NCBI GenBank assembly: GCA_025934615.1
Contig: JAICXS010000098.1
Coordinates: 1 to 6,821, forward strand
DNA length: 6,821 nucleotides
Direction of reading: 5' to 3'
Source of the DNA: Nitrospiraceae bacterium
GTDB lineage: Bacteria > Nitrospirota > Nitrospiria > Nitrospirales > Nitrospiraceae
In this document: one piece after another, positions 1-6,234 of the stretch
Layout: each line of letters starts with the position of its first letter
How positions within the stretch are numbered: position 1 is the first letter of the stretch
Notes under the pieces: generated by a model
Databases searched by the model: none
Told to the model about the DNA's origin: nothing
The model's input: the letters and a program-made list of their open reading frames with translations, nothing else
Made by a program: the position numbers and the translations under genes

Positions 1-39
1 GCACCGCAGGAGAAGAGGAGGAAAAAGAGGGCTCAGATT

Positions 40-1005
40 TCAGTCCAGGATGTATCGCTGGGGATCCACCGGATGATTGTTGAACTTTATATGATAATGC
101 AAATGCGGTCCGGTGGACAATCCGGTACTTCCCACCAGGCCGATGACATCTCCGCGTCGAATTTTCTGCCCGCTTTTTACGAGGACCTTCGCCAAATGTC
201 CGTACTGCGTCTCCATGCCATATCCATGGTCAATCGCCACTAGGTTCCCCATTCTTGGGTCAAAGCCAGTCACCACCACTCGACCTGCAGCGGGAGCTTG
301 GACCGGCGTATTGGGGGGTGCGCCTATATCGACACCTTCATGGACGGCCATTTGGCCGGTAAATGGCGACACCCGCTTCCCAAATCCTGACGTAATCCAC
401 CCTTTCACAGGCCATATCGACGGGGTCGCATCCCATTTCGCCTGCTTGCTTTCGATCACTGATGTTAAGTTCTGAAGCGTTTGCTCTTCTGATCCCGCCT
501 CCTGTTGAAGCCACGCGATTCCCGCTTGAACTCGTGAGAGCAAAGGATCATGCGGCTGGTCTTCACTAGCACCAGCTTGTGAAACTTGATTCATTTCGAT
601 AGGTTGGCTCGATAACTCCTGGGCCTCTCCTTGAGGAGGCGCGCTGTCGCCGCCTTTGCCGTCCAAAACATTTTCAGTTTTTGGAGATTCAATACCCAGC
701 ATGAGACGAAGCCGCTGATTAACTTCTTTCATGGCCAATAGCCGACGCTTCAGATCATTGACACTGTTGGAAAAGGTCGTCGTCTGCTCACGAACTGAAG
801 CCATCTCTACCCGCAAGGCTTTGAGCTCCCAGATCTCTCCAATCCGCATCACGGTCTGAGAAAGAAGCACAGCCTCGACCACAAGGAGCACCAACCCAAA
901 CCCAACAGCTTTTCGTATCAGGGATCGGGAGAAACTGAACTTGAGAGGACCCGACATCGACCCCCTGAAGATCATCACTGTATAGGCATCTTTTGGCTCG
1001 TCCAT
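40..1005 (-). CDS. Membrane-anchored M23 family metallopeptidase (peptidoglycan endopeptidase)
   Basis: The 321-residue protein is predicted to cut peptidoglycan cross-link peptides in the periplasm, or to act as a cell-wall regulator of that fold. A short basic cytoplasmic N-terminus is followed by one hydrophobic segment (about 33-50), a heptad-like coiled coil (about 55-102), a low-complexity Ser/Gln/Glu-rich linker (about 105-155) and a C-terminal M23 (LytM) domain (about 197-320). The zinc ligands of the family are visible: H222 and D226 in HEGVDIG, and H303 in PHLHYH. H270 (YGHL) and H301 fit the catalytic histidines, so the enzyme looks active rather than a degenerate NlpD/EnvC-type activator. 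The ATG at 1003-1005 has AGGGGAG at 1013-1019, 7 nt upstream, and the stop is TGA. It lies 99 bp downstream of cutA, with a candidate promoter between them. The family is certain; the exact bond cleaved is not visible. Confidence 0.93.
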   Translation of the reverse strand: MDEPKDAYTVMIFRGSMSGPLKFSFSRSLIRKAVGFGLVLLVVEAVLLSQTVMRIGEIWELKALRVEMASVREQTTTFSNSVNDLKRRLLAMKEVNQRLRLMLGIESPKTENVLDGKGGDSAPPQGEAQELSSQPIEMNQVSQAGASEDQPHDPLLSRVQAGIAWLQQEAGSEEQTLQNLTSVIESKQAKWDATPSIWPVKGWITSGFGKRVSPFTGQMAVHEGVDIGAPPNTPVQAPAAGRVVVTGFDPRMGNLVAIDHGYGMETQYGHLAKVLVKSGQKIRRGDVIGLVGSTGLSTGPHLHYHIKFNNHPVDPQRYILD

Positions 1006-1049
1006 ACCCCTACTCCCCTGTATCGGAGCCCGAATCTATGACAGAGCCA

Positions 1050-1078
1050 AGTGTAGCCAAACTACCGGCTGCGGTCAA
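1050..1078 (-). promoter_or_regulatory. Candidate sigma-70 promoter for the M23 peptidase gene
   Basis: On the minus strand, TTGACC (1073-1078) and TACACT (1050-1055) are separated by 17 bp, matching the -35 and -10 consensus at 5/6 and 4/6 positions. The predicted start point near 1043 gives a leader of roughly 38 nt containing the AGGGGAG ribosome site. It sits in the cutA-M23 gap, where a promoter is expected if the two genes are not co-transcribed. This is by-eye matching only. Confidence 0.4.
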
Positions 1079-1104
1079 CAGTTTTGTTTGAGTCTTCATA
1101 CAAT

Positions 1105-1455
1105 TCAACTACTTATGCGCGTAGATTCCATTACCCATTTCAGATAATCCTGAGAGCCTTGCACGATGGGGACCGCAACAATTTCCGGCACTTTGTAGCT
1201 ATGCAGCCGTTTCACTGCCATGGCGAGATCGTCGAACAAGTCAGACCTCGATTTCATCATGATTAAACATTCCTGTTCTTCGACTATCTGACCTTCCCAT
1301 TGAAAGATGGATTTCTTCAAGGCAAGAATGTTGGCGCAGGCGGCTAAGCCCTGTTTCACAATAGTCTTTCCAATTGTCGTCGCCTCTACCTCAGAAGCCG
1401 TTGTGACTAGGACGATAATCGTTGGCCATGACTGAAAATCTTTCCCCTGGTCCAT
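1105..1455 (-). CDS. cutA: Divalent-cation tolerance protein CutA
   Basis: The 116-residue protein belongs to the CutA1 family of small trimeric ferredoxin-like proteins linked to copper and other divalent-cation tolerance; the biochemical role remains unclear in most bacteria. Family landmarks appear in order: a beta strand TIIVLVTTAS (12-21), GLAACANI (36-43), the W-E-G-Q-I-x-E-E stretch (53-60), a conserved hydrophobic strand CLIMMKS (63-69), and the C-terminal block H85-S-Y-K-V-P-E-I-V-A-V-P followed by YLKWV (104-108). The length is typical of the family, with about ten extra N-terminal residues. The ATG at 1453-1455 is preceded by AGAGGAG within 1461-1468, supporting this start. It is divergent from the interrupted rhodanese gene, 77 bp apart. 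I saw no good promoter for cutA in that gap. Confidence 0.93.
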   Translation of the reverse strand: MDQGKDFQSWPTIIVLVTTASEVEATTIGKTIVKQGLAACANILALKKSIFQWEGQIVEEQECLIMMKSRSDLFDDLAMAVKRLHSYKVPEIVAVPIVQGSQDYLKWVMESTRISS

Positions 1456-1478
1456 AATTCACTCCTCTGTGTTACCCG

Positions 1479-1508
1479 TTGACACGTGTGAAAACAAAGG
1501 CTTATGAT
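1479..1508 (+). promoter_or_regulatory. Near-consensus sigma-70 promoter for the rhodanese gene
   Basis: A perfect TTGACA (1479-1484) and TATGAT (1503-1508, 5/6 to consensus) are separated by 18 bp. The predicted transcription start near 1515 leaves a very short leader of about 18 nt that holds the ribosome site at 1521-1528. An 8-bp palindrome, ACACGTGT (1482-1489), overlaps the end of the -35 box and the start of the spacer. It could be a regulator site but may be chance. The promoter appears intact although the gene it drives is interrupted. Confidence 0.7.
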
Positions 1509-1520
1509 TGTTTTTCTATT

Positions 1521-1528
1521 AAAGGAGG
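1521..1528 (+). promoter_or_regulatory. Strong Shine-Dalgarno site fixing the rhodanese start
   Basis: AAAGGAGG lies 4 nt before the ATG at 1533 and selects it over the upstream in-frame TTG at 1479, which falls inside the -35 box, and over the second ATG at 1545, which would be 16 nt away. Confidence 0.75.
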
Positions 1529-1532
1529 CACT

Positions 1533-1856
1533 ATGGGATATACAATGAGTGTTCAAGAACTCAAGCAGCGGTTGGATACCGATAAGAAGCCGTTTTTACT
1601 CGATGTGCGGGAACCATACGAATATTCCCTTGCAAAGCTGGAAGGGTCGGTCTTGATTCCGCTGGGGACTTTACCTCAATCGATAGAAAAACTAGATCGA
1701 AATGCTGAAATCGTCGCCTACTGCCACCATTGAATGCGAAGCGCGGACGCTGTAGGATTTCTCCTTCAACAAGGATTTACCAACGTTAAAAATTTGGTGG
1801 GAGGCATTGACGCATGGTCTGTACAGGTCGATCCGACCGTTCCACGATACCGCTGA
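1533..1856 (+). pseudogene. Single-domain rhodanese-like protein interrupted by in-frame TGA in the active-site loop
   Basis: Read through one TGA (1731-1733), this frame encodes a 107-codon single-domain rhodanese, the usual size for a cytosolic sulfur-carrier or sulfurtransferase protein of this type. The first part (66 residues) has LLDVREPYEY (22-31), the strand I-P-L-G (42-45) and the loop start Y-C-H-H with catalytic C64. The TGA is codon 67, where this family normally has Gly in C-x-x-G-x-R-S. The frame then continues as M-R-S-A-D-A, including the sulfur-binding loop Arg, then GFTNVKNLVGGIDAW and DPTVPRY, to a normal TGA at 1854-1856. One base change (GGA to TGA) explains the break. 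Flanking sequence is otherwise undamaged, so the event is recent, a sequencing error or a recoding event. The termination product at 1733 lacks the loop Arg and the C-terminal half. An ATG directly follows the TGA (TGAATG), so a 40-residue restart product is conceivable but has no ribosome site. Confidence 0.8.
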
Positions 1857-1869
1857 CCTTGGCTCTCAA

Positions 1870-2805
1870 CTAGTGAGTATTGCGCGCCAGTTCGTCACGA
1901 AAGAAGTCAGCGGTCCGCTTGAGTCCGTCCTGTAACGTCACCCTTGGCTCCCATCCTATGTCCTGACGAATTTTGCTGATATCCACGACACTTCTGGCCT
2001 GTTCGCCCTTCTTGGCCGGACCATGGATCCCTTTGAATCCACAGCCCGTGAGTTCGGCAAGCGTTTTAAACAGGTCATTGACCGTCGTTTCCTGACCGGT
2101 CCCTACATTATAGACACCTTGGATCTCTTGCCCCATCACCGCTAGATTAGCCTCCACGACATCTTCGACATAGACAAAATCTCTTGTCTGCCGGCCATTT
2201 CCGTTAATAATCGGCTGTTCCCCGGCTAACATTTTCTTGGCAAAAATGGATATCACCCCCGCTTCTCCTTCCGGATCTTGGCGAGGTCCGTATACATTCG
2301 CAAAGCGGAGAATGACATATTGGATGCCGCTGAGATATTGGTAATAGGCTAGGTAATGCTCACCCGTCAATTTGGTAATGCCGTACGGGGAGAGCGGCCG
2401 CGTGGCATGAGATTCAGGGGCAGGAAATATTTCCTGCTCACCGTAGACGGCACCGCCGGAAGAAGCAAAGATAATTTTCCGGACTCCGTGCTTGACCGCC
2501 TGTTCCAACAAATTCAACAGGCCGAGAATGTTGACCTGGGCATCGAATATCGGATCATCAACAGAACGGCGAACATTAATCTGAGCCGCGAGGTGCACTA
2601 CGACCGATGGTCGCTCCTTTCGAAAGACTTGCTCTAACCGAGAGCTTTGGATATCGGTTTTGTAGAACTCCGCCGCACGATTCAAGTTTTTTCGTTTACC
2701 AGATGAGAGGTTGTCGACAGCCACAACTTCATGGCCTTCCTGAACCAGCCGATCGACCAGATGAGACCCGATAAATCCAGCACCGCCCGTCACTAAGATT
2801 TTCAT
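1870..2805 (-). CDS. NAD-dependent sugar-nucleotide epimerase/dehydratase (UDP-glucose 4-epimerase-like)
   Basis: The 311-residue extended-SDR enzyme probably epimerises or dehydrates a nucleotide sugar for surface polysaccharide. The N-terminal Rossmann motif GGAGFIG (7-13) binds NAD, with D31 at the end of the second strand (VVAVDN) fitting NAD rather than NADP. The catalytic triad is visible as S116 in ASSGGAVYG and Y141/K145 in SPYGITK. R167-F-A-N-V-Y-G-P-R (167-175) and RDFVYVEDVV (208-217) are conserved in UDP-sugar epimerases of the GalE/WbpP type. The frame is open upstream to an ATG at 2907, but the ATG at 2803-2805 starts directly at the Rossmann strand and has GAGGAG at 2811-2816, so it is chosen. 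The gene lies 37 bp downstream of tlyA and ends 13 bp from the convergent rhodanese. Substrate cannot be assigned from sequence; no other sugar genes are in view. Confidence 0.92.
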   Translation of the reverse strand: MKILVTGGAGFIGSHLVDRLVQEGHEVVAVDNLSSGKRKNLNRAAEFYKTDIQSSRLEQVFRKERPSVVVHLAAQINVRRSVDDPIFDAQVNILGLLNLLEQAVKHGVRKIIFASSGGAVYGEQEIFPAPESHATRPLSPYGITKLTGEHYLAYYQYLSGIQYVILRFANVYGPRQDPEGEAGVISIFAKKMLAGEQPIINGNGRQTRDFVYVEDVVEANLAVMGQEIQGVYNVGTGQETTVNDLFKTLAELTGCGFKGIHGPAKKGEQARSVVDISKIRQDIGWEPRVTLQDGLKRTADFFRDELARNTH

Positions 2806-2810
2806 GTCGT

Positions 2811-2816
2811 CTCCTC
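2811..2816 (-). promoter_or_regulatory. Ribosome binding site fixing the epimerase start
   Basis: GAGGAG on the minus strand, 5 nt before the ATG at 2805, selects this start over the upstream in-frame ATG at 2907, which lies inside tlyA. The residues the longer start would add are a charged, unconserved tail. Confidence 0.7.
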
Positions 2817-2842
2817 GAAATCTCTCTCCTTCTCCACCCTTA

Positions 2843-3676
2843 TCACTGCGGTTGATCCGGCGACCACCGCCATCCACCAAGAATCTCCCGGTTGCCCTTT
2901 TGGCCATGCACAGGAGAATCCACTAACCCGAGACTTACGAACCCATGCTGCTGCGCACATGCGACGATTCGTTCCCCTGCAGCGTGACGCTGCGCATCAT
3001 CTCGCACAATCCCCCCCCGTCCCACTTGACCGCGCCCGACTTCGAATTGCGGTTTGATTAATGCAATAACCCATGCCGGTTGACGGAGAAACGAAAGAAC
3101 GGCCGGAAGGACCAACGCCAGCGAGATAAATGAAACATCAATGACAGCGAGGTCGATTGGGTCGGCTACAGATGAAGTGGGAAGATATCGGATATTCTGA
3201 CGATCGAGGACCACTACTCGTGAATCTTGTCGTATCCGCCAATCAAGCTGGCCATATCCTACATCGACGGCATAGACGCGCTGTACGCCGCGCTGCAGCA
3301 GACAATCGGTAAAGCCACCGGTCGAAGCCCCTACGTCCATGGCAATCAGGCCACGTGGGTCAATGTCAAACGCCTCGAGCGCAGCTTCAAGTTTCCGCCC
3401 CCCTCGACTGACGTATGGCTCCGCCTTTCCAACGACTTCAATATTTGCCTCACGACAGACAAGACGCGCCTGCTTGTCCACAGGGATGCCGTCCACGCGA
3501 ACATTCCCGGACAGGATAAGTCGAGCGGCTTGCTCGCGGCTCTCAGCCAATCCTAGAGACACGAGGGTACGGTCCAATCGATCACGTCCTGACTTCTGTC
3601 GCATAAGGAAGCGTGTGGAAATCGCCGGACAAGAAATGGTGGGTGGAAATGGCTCAGCCTGATGGGAGGGATTCAT
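2843..3676 (-). CDS. tlyA: TlyA family rRNA (cytidine-2'-O)-methyltransferase (hemolysin A-like)
   Basis: The 277-residue protein joins an N-terminal S4 RNA-binding domain (about 30-85: RLDRTLVSLGLAESREQA, then NVRVDGIPVD) to an FtsJ/RrmJ-type methyltransferase. The family methylates 2'-OH of cytidines in 16S and 23S rRNA; the hemolysin name is historical. The SAM-binding motif is MDVGASTGGFTDCL (113-126). The K-D-K-E set of 2'-O-methyltransferases fits K95 (RGGRKL), D180 (IDVSFI), K208 (LIKPQFE) and E264 (KGNREI). The start at 3676 is preferred because GAGGAG lies at 3681-3686. It makes tlyA overlap the end of xseB by 23 nt and adds 24 residues before the usual family start. The alternative ATG at 3604 matches the common N-terminus better but lacks a ribosome site. 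Placement after xseA-xseB is a familiar arrangement. Confidence 0.92.
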   Translation of the reverse strand: MNPSHQAEPFPPTISCPAISTRFLMRQKSGRDRLDRTLVSLGLAESREQAARLILSGNVRVDGIPVDKQARLVCREANIEVVGKAEPYVSRGGRKLEAALEAFDIDPRGLIAMDVGASTGGFTDCLLQRGVQRVYAVDVGYGQLDWRIRQDSRVVVLDRQNIRYLPTSSVADPIDLAVIDVSFISLALVLPAVLSFLRQPAWVIALIKPQFEVGRGQVGRGGIVRDDAQRHAAGERIVACAQQHGFVSLGLVDSPVHGQKGNREILGGWRWSPDQPQ

Positions 3677-3911
3677 CGGTCTCCTCAGCCCCGACATTAT
3701 AGGCTCGAAGCCGCTTTTTCCCATCCTTATCCTGAATTAAGATTTCGACCTTCCGTTCGGCTTCATCCAACATCTTCAAGCAGGTCTTGGAGAGCCGGAT
3801 GCCCTCTTCAAAAATCTTCAGGGACTCATCCAGCGGCAAATCGCCATTTTCCAATTCAGTGGCAATGATCTCCAGCCGAGCCAATGCGTCTTCAAATTTG
3901 ATCGTGGCCAT
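3654..3911 (-). CDS. xseB: Exodeoxyribonuclease VII small subunit
   Basis: The 85-residue protein is the small subunit of exonuclease VII, the cytoplasmic enzyme that degrades single-stranded DNA from both ends to oligonucleotides; several XseB helices bind one XseA. The family signature is nearly complete: K-F-E-D-A-L-A-R-L-E (5-14), ELENGDLPLDESL (19-31), FEEGIRLSKTC (34-44) and a helix ending in AERKVEIL (51-58). The tail is charged and variable. The length fits the usual 70-90 residues. The frame is open to an ATG at 4001 inside xseA, but the added 30 residues are not family-like, so ATG 3909-3911 is chosen. No clear Shine-Dalgarno precedes it. A strong promoter-like sequence just upstream predicts a start point near 3930, which would exclude the 4001 start on that transcript. 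Confidence 0.92.
   Translation of the reverse strand: MATIKFEDALARLEIIATELENGDLPLDESLKIFEEGIRLSKTCLKMLDEAERKVEILIQDKDGKKRLRAYNVGAEETDESLPSG
3681..3686 (-). promoter_or_regulatory. Ribosome binding site supporting the upstream tlyA start
   Basis: GAGGAG on the minus strand is 4 nt before the ATG at 3676 and lies inside the 3' end of xseB, so tlyA translation may be coupled to xseB. The downstream candidate start at 3604 has only pyrimidine-rich sequence before it. Confidence 0.6.
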
Positions 3912-3936
3912 TTCAGTGTACCAGGGAGTGGGTCGT

Positions 3937-3964
3937 ATTATACCGTGACACCCTATCAGGTCAA
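3937..3964 (-). promoter_or_regulatory. Internal sigma-70 promoter at the xseA/xseB junction
   Basis: On the minus strand, TTGACC (3959-3964, 5/6 to consensus) and a perfect TATAAT (3937-3942) are separated by 16 bp. The -35 box and part of the spacer overlap the last codons and stop of xseA. The predicted start point near 3930 gives a leader of about 19 nt before the xseB ATG. It would let xseB, tlyA and the epimerase be transcribed without rny, ymdB and xseA. Confidence 0.6.
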
Positions 3965-5311
3965 GCGCGCAGACTCGGATGAGATCTGACGAACTTCGCA
4001 CATCAGGCGCCCTTCGCCAAGCGTGATACCGATCTCATCATCGACCGCTACATCGGACGCACGCCTCACCGTCCTGCCATCGGGAATAGTCCGCACCAGG
4101 CTATATCCACGCGCAAGGATGGAGAGCGGGCTGAGCGCGTCCAAGGTCGAAAGCACGGATCGCATTCTTTCCCGCCGAAAAGCGAGACGCGCGCGGAAGC
4201 ACTCTTCAACCCGTTTCATGAGGTAGGGCAATAATACGAGATGTCTTTGGATCTTGCTGCGGGGACCACTGACCATGCCCTCGTGGAGCGCCTGCTGGAC
4301 TCGTTGCCGGAAACCCTCCAGAGATATTCTTAACGACACGCGCAATCGGTCGGCTGCCTCATCCAATTGTTGGCTATAGCGCTGAATCCGAAATAAGAGC
4401 AGTGCCATCGCGTCACAGTAGCCAGCAACCTGACGGTGCAAGAGGCTGACATGGGCTCGTATGCCTCGTTCCTGACGCTCGCCTAGACGACGAATGGTGC
4501 GTACCAAGTCCTGGAGAACCGGGGCAACCGCTTCAGCCGCGGCCGACGGGGTCGGAGCGCGATAGTCGGCTGCAAAATCGGCCAACGTATAGTCGACTTC
4601 ATGGCCGACGGCCGACACGACCGGAACCGGTGAAGCGGCGATCGCCCGCACGACAGTTTCCTCGTTAAAACACCAGAGGTCTTCCCAAGACCCTCCCCCG
4701 CGTCCCACAATGATAACATCCACATCGCCGGATAAACTCAGCGCGCGAACGGCGTGAGCTATCTGATCGGCTGCGCCGTCTCCTTGGACCGCGACAGGCA
4801 TGATCAATACCTTGAGAATGGAACAGCGCCGGTGGAGAACCGTCAGGATATCCTGAATAGCCGCCCCGGATAAGGACGTGACTACACCGATGCAGCGTGG
4901 AAGCAGGGGCAACGGCCGTTTGCGATTGGAGTCAAAGAGTCCTTCGCCAGCGAGCTTTTCCTTCAATTGCTCAAAGGCAACTTGCAGTGCGCCGATACCC
5001 TTAGGCTCCAGATAATCGAGGACGACTTGATATTCCCCCCGAGGTTCATACACCGTGAGCCGTCCGCGGACAATGACATGGACGCCCTCACGCAGCGTAA
5101 ATCGAAGCCGCTGCGCGCCGATTCGAAAGAGGATCGCTCGAATCTGGCAGCTCTCGTCCTTCAAGGTGAAATAGAGATGGCCGGAGCCAGGCGTACGGAG
5201 ATTGGAGATTTCGCCTTCAATCCATAGATCCGGGAATCCCTGCTCCAACCGGTCTCGGACAAGCAGCGTGAGCTCTGAAACAGTCAGAATTTTTTGCGGG
5301 GTCCCGAGCAT
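3956..5311 (-). CDS. xseA: Exodeoxyribonuclease VII large subunit
   Basis: The 451-residue protein is the catalytic large subunit of exonuclease VII, acting with XseB. The N-terminal OB-fold binds single-stranded DNA: L-T-V-S-E-L (9-14), LWIEGEISN (29-37), SGHLYFTLKD (43-52) and YEPRGEYQ (88-95). The nuclease core carries IGVVTSLSGAAIQDIL (141-156), GRGGGSWEDLWCFN (203-216) and VSAVGHEVDYTLADFAADYR (232-251) followed by TPSAAAE, the most conserved blocks of the family. A long helical region (about 262-390) precedes LSPLSILARGYS (393-404) and a small C-terminal beta domain with EGRLMCEV. The length is normal. The frame is open to ATG 5413 inside ymdB; the ATG at 5309-5311 is preferred because it begins just before the OB-fold as in known homologues. 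Neither start has a clear ribosome site, so the start is uncertain. Confidence 0.93.
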   Translation of the reverse strand: MLGTPQKILTVSELTLLVRDRLEQGFPDLWIEGEISNLRTPGSGHLYFTLKDESCQIRAILFRIGAQRLRFTLREGVHVIVRGRLTVYEPRGEYQVVLDYLEPKGIGALQVAFEQLKEKLAGEGLFDSNRKRPLPLLPRCIGVVTSLSGAAIQDILTVLHRRCSILKVLIMPVAVQGDGAADQIAHAVRALSLSGDVDVIIVGRGGGSWEDLWCFNEETVVRAIAASPVPVVSAVGHEVDYTLADFAADYRAPTPSAAAEAVAPVLQDLVRTIRRLGERQERGIRAHVSLLHRQVAGYCDAMALLLFRIQRYSQQLDEAADRLRVSLRISLEGFRQRVQQALHEGMVSGPRSKIQRHLVLLPYLMKRVEECFRARLAFRRERMRSVLSTLDALSPLSILARGYSLVRTIPDGRTVRRASDVAVDDEIGITLGEGRLMCEVRQISSESARLT

Positions 5312-5360
5312 TGGGCGTGTAATGCAGGGCACACGATCGCGAAGGGACCGCTCCCTGCTT

Positions 5361-6140
5361 TCAATCCGGAATGCGGAATCGTTGAATGTGAATCGCTTTC
5401 CCGAGTTGACCATCCAATTCGATTAAGACGGCCGACAAGACGGCTGGTCCGGTCGCAACCTCAAAGCGTCGCGGCATACCTGTCAGAAACTTTTCAATCG
5501 CCAATTCCTTTTTGATCCCGATGACGGAATGAATCGGCCCGGTCATTCCAATGTCGGTCAGATACGCTGTACCATTGGGAAGAATTTGTTCATCGGCCGT
5601 CTGAACATGGGTGTGCGTCCCGACAACAGCCGAGACATCTCCATCCAAGTAATGTCCCATGGCCATTTTTTCAGAACTGGCCTCGGCATGCATATCCACA
5701 ATAATCGCTCGCGTCTCGGCTTTGAGTCGGTCGACCTCTCGTCTGCCGACCTGGAAAGGACAATCCAACGTCGGCATAAAAGCTCGCCCCATGAGTTGCA
5801 GGACGGCCACCCGCTCGCCAGCCGGGGTTTCCACGATGAGACTGCCCCGTCCCGGGACACCCTCCGGATAGTTCGCCGGCCGCAAGAGCCGTGGCTCATA
5901 GCGGATATAGTCGGCAATCTCCTTTTTATCCCAGGCATGATTGCCCAGCGTAATGACAGCGAGCCCCTGTTCGAACAATTCCTGAGCCAGCTCGGGCGTA
6001 ATACCGAATCCTCCCGCGGCATTTTCACCATTACCGAAAACGAGATCGATTTTGTGGTCCGCCACCAGCTTCGGGAGCCGGCGTGCGATCGCTCTCCGCC
6101 CAGGCTCGCCCATGATATCGCCAATGAATAATACTTTCAT
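5361..6140 (-). CDS. ymdB: YmdB-type metallophosphoesterase (TIGR00282 family)
   Basis: The 259-residue protein is a calcineurin-like phosphoesterase with two metal ions. The Bacillus subtilis relative YmdB hydrolyses cyclic nucleotides in vitro and affects biofilm and motility; the role outside Firmicutes is less clear. The expected ligands are present and almost identically spaced: D8 (F-I-G-D-I-M-G), E39 and N40 (GNGENAAGG), N67 and H68 (TLGNHAWD), H151 (VDMHAEA), and H176/H178 (GTHTHVQTAD). The C-terminal SVIGIKKE block is also typical. The length is normal. The ATG at 6138-6140 begins exactly at the first strand, with only a weak AGAGG about 11 nt upstream. It follows rny by 94 bp, the same neighbour order as in Bacillus, which suggests a shared function in RNA turnover or signalling. 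The stop at 5361 lies 49 bp before xseA. Confidence 0.92.
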   Translation of the reverse strand: MKVLFIGDIMGEPGRRAIARRLPKLVADHKIDLVFGNGENAAGGFGITPELAQELFEQGLAVITLGNHAWDKKEIADYIRYEPRLLRPANYPEGVPGRGSLIVETPAGERVAVLQLMGRAFMPTLDCPFQVGRREVDRLKAETRAIIVDMHAEASSEKMAMGHYLDGDVSAVVGTHTHVQTADEQILPNGTAYLTDIGMTGPIHSVIGIKKELAIEKFLTGMPRRFEVATGPAVLSAVLIELDGQLGKAIHIQRFRIPD

Positions 6141-6166
6141 CTTTTGATATGCCTCTGAAAGCTAGC

Positions 6167-6230
6167 GCTCAGCCATCAGCGTTCAGTCATCAGTTCCGAT
6201 CGACTGAGAGCTGACGGCTGATAGCTGAAG
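6167..6230. repeat. Inverted array of degenerate 7-bp repeats forming a hairpin between rny and ymdB
   Basis: Two 28-bp arms flank an 8-bp centre (6195-6202) containing the palindrome CGATCG. The left arm is four heptads of the form NNTCAG(C/T): gctcagc, catcagc, gttcagt, catcagt. The right arm (6203-6230) is four heptads of the form (A/G)CTGANN: actgaga, gctgacg, gctgata, gctgaag. Folded together, the five core bases of each heptad pair, one of them as G-U, while the two variable bases mostly mismatch. The array starts 4 nt after the rny stop on the minus strand. No U-tract follows, so it is not a standard intrinsic terminator. It could stabilise the rny 3' end, attenuate read-through into ymdB, or be a dispersed intergenic repeat element. 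Confidence 0.8.
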
Positions 6231-6234
6231 ACTT

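Noticed and set aside
1..39. Purine-rich left edge (GAGGAGGAAAAAGAGG-like) as the end of a convergent gene or the start of the next minus-strand gene
   Set aside because: No start codon with a ribosome site and no decisive reading frame is visible in 39 bases; nothing can be supported.
1053..1073. Weak stem (GTAGCC with GGCTGC) downstream of cutA as a terminator
   Set aside because: It has six pairs including a G-U, no U-tract in the direction of cutA transcription, and it overlaps the better candidate promoter for the M23 gene.
1084..1266. Plus-strand 60-codon frame opposite cutA, and similar short frames opposite xseA, tlyA and the M23 gene
   Set aside because: They are antisense shadows of well-supported genes with no independent motif or ribosome site.
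1479..1532. TTG at 1479 as the rhodanese start
   Set aside because: It lies in the -35 box of the promoter, upstream of the predicted transcript start. The ATG at 1533 has an ideal ribosome site and begins the conserved sequence.
1731..1760. Selenoprotein reading of the rhodanese TGA, with a small AGCG-CGGA-CGCT hairpin (1740-1751) just downstream as a SECIS
   Set aside because: The catalytic Cys is already present at codon 64 and the TGA falls on the Gly column. The hairpin has only 4 bp and lacks a recognisable SECIS loop.
5343..5356. Perfect 5-bp hairpin AGGGA-CCGC-TCCCT just after the ymdB stop
   Set aside because: The stem is short and no U-tract follows on the minus strand, so it is not supportable as a terminator; it could be chance.
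5558..6124. 188-codon minus-strand frame inside ymdB
   Set aside because: It is an out-of-frame shadow of ymdB, rich in Arg, Ser and Trp with no family motifs.
5529..6131. 200-codon open frame on the plus strand
   Set aside because: It is the antisense shadow of ymdB, which has complete family motifs. The plus-strand translation has no recognisable domain and no ribosome site that I could see.
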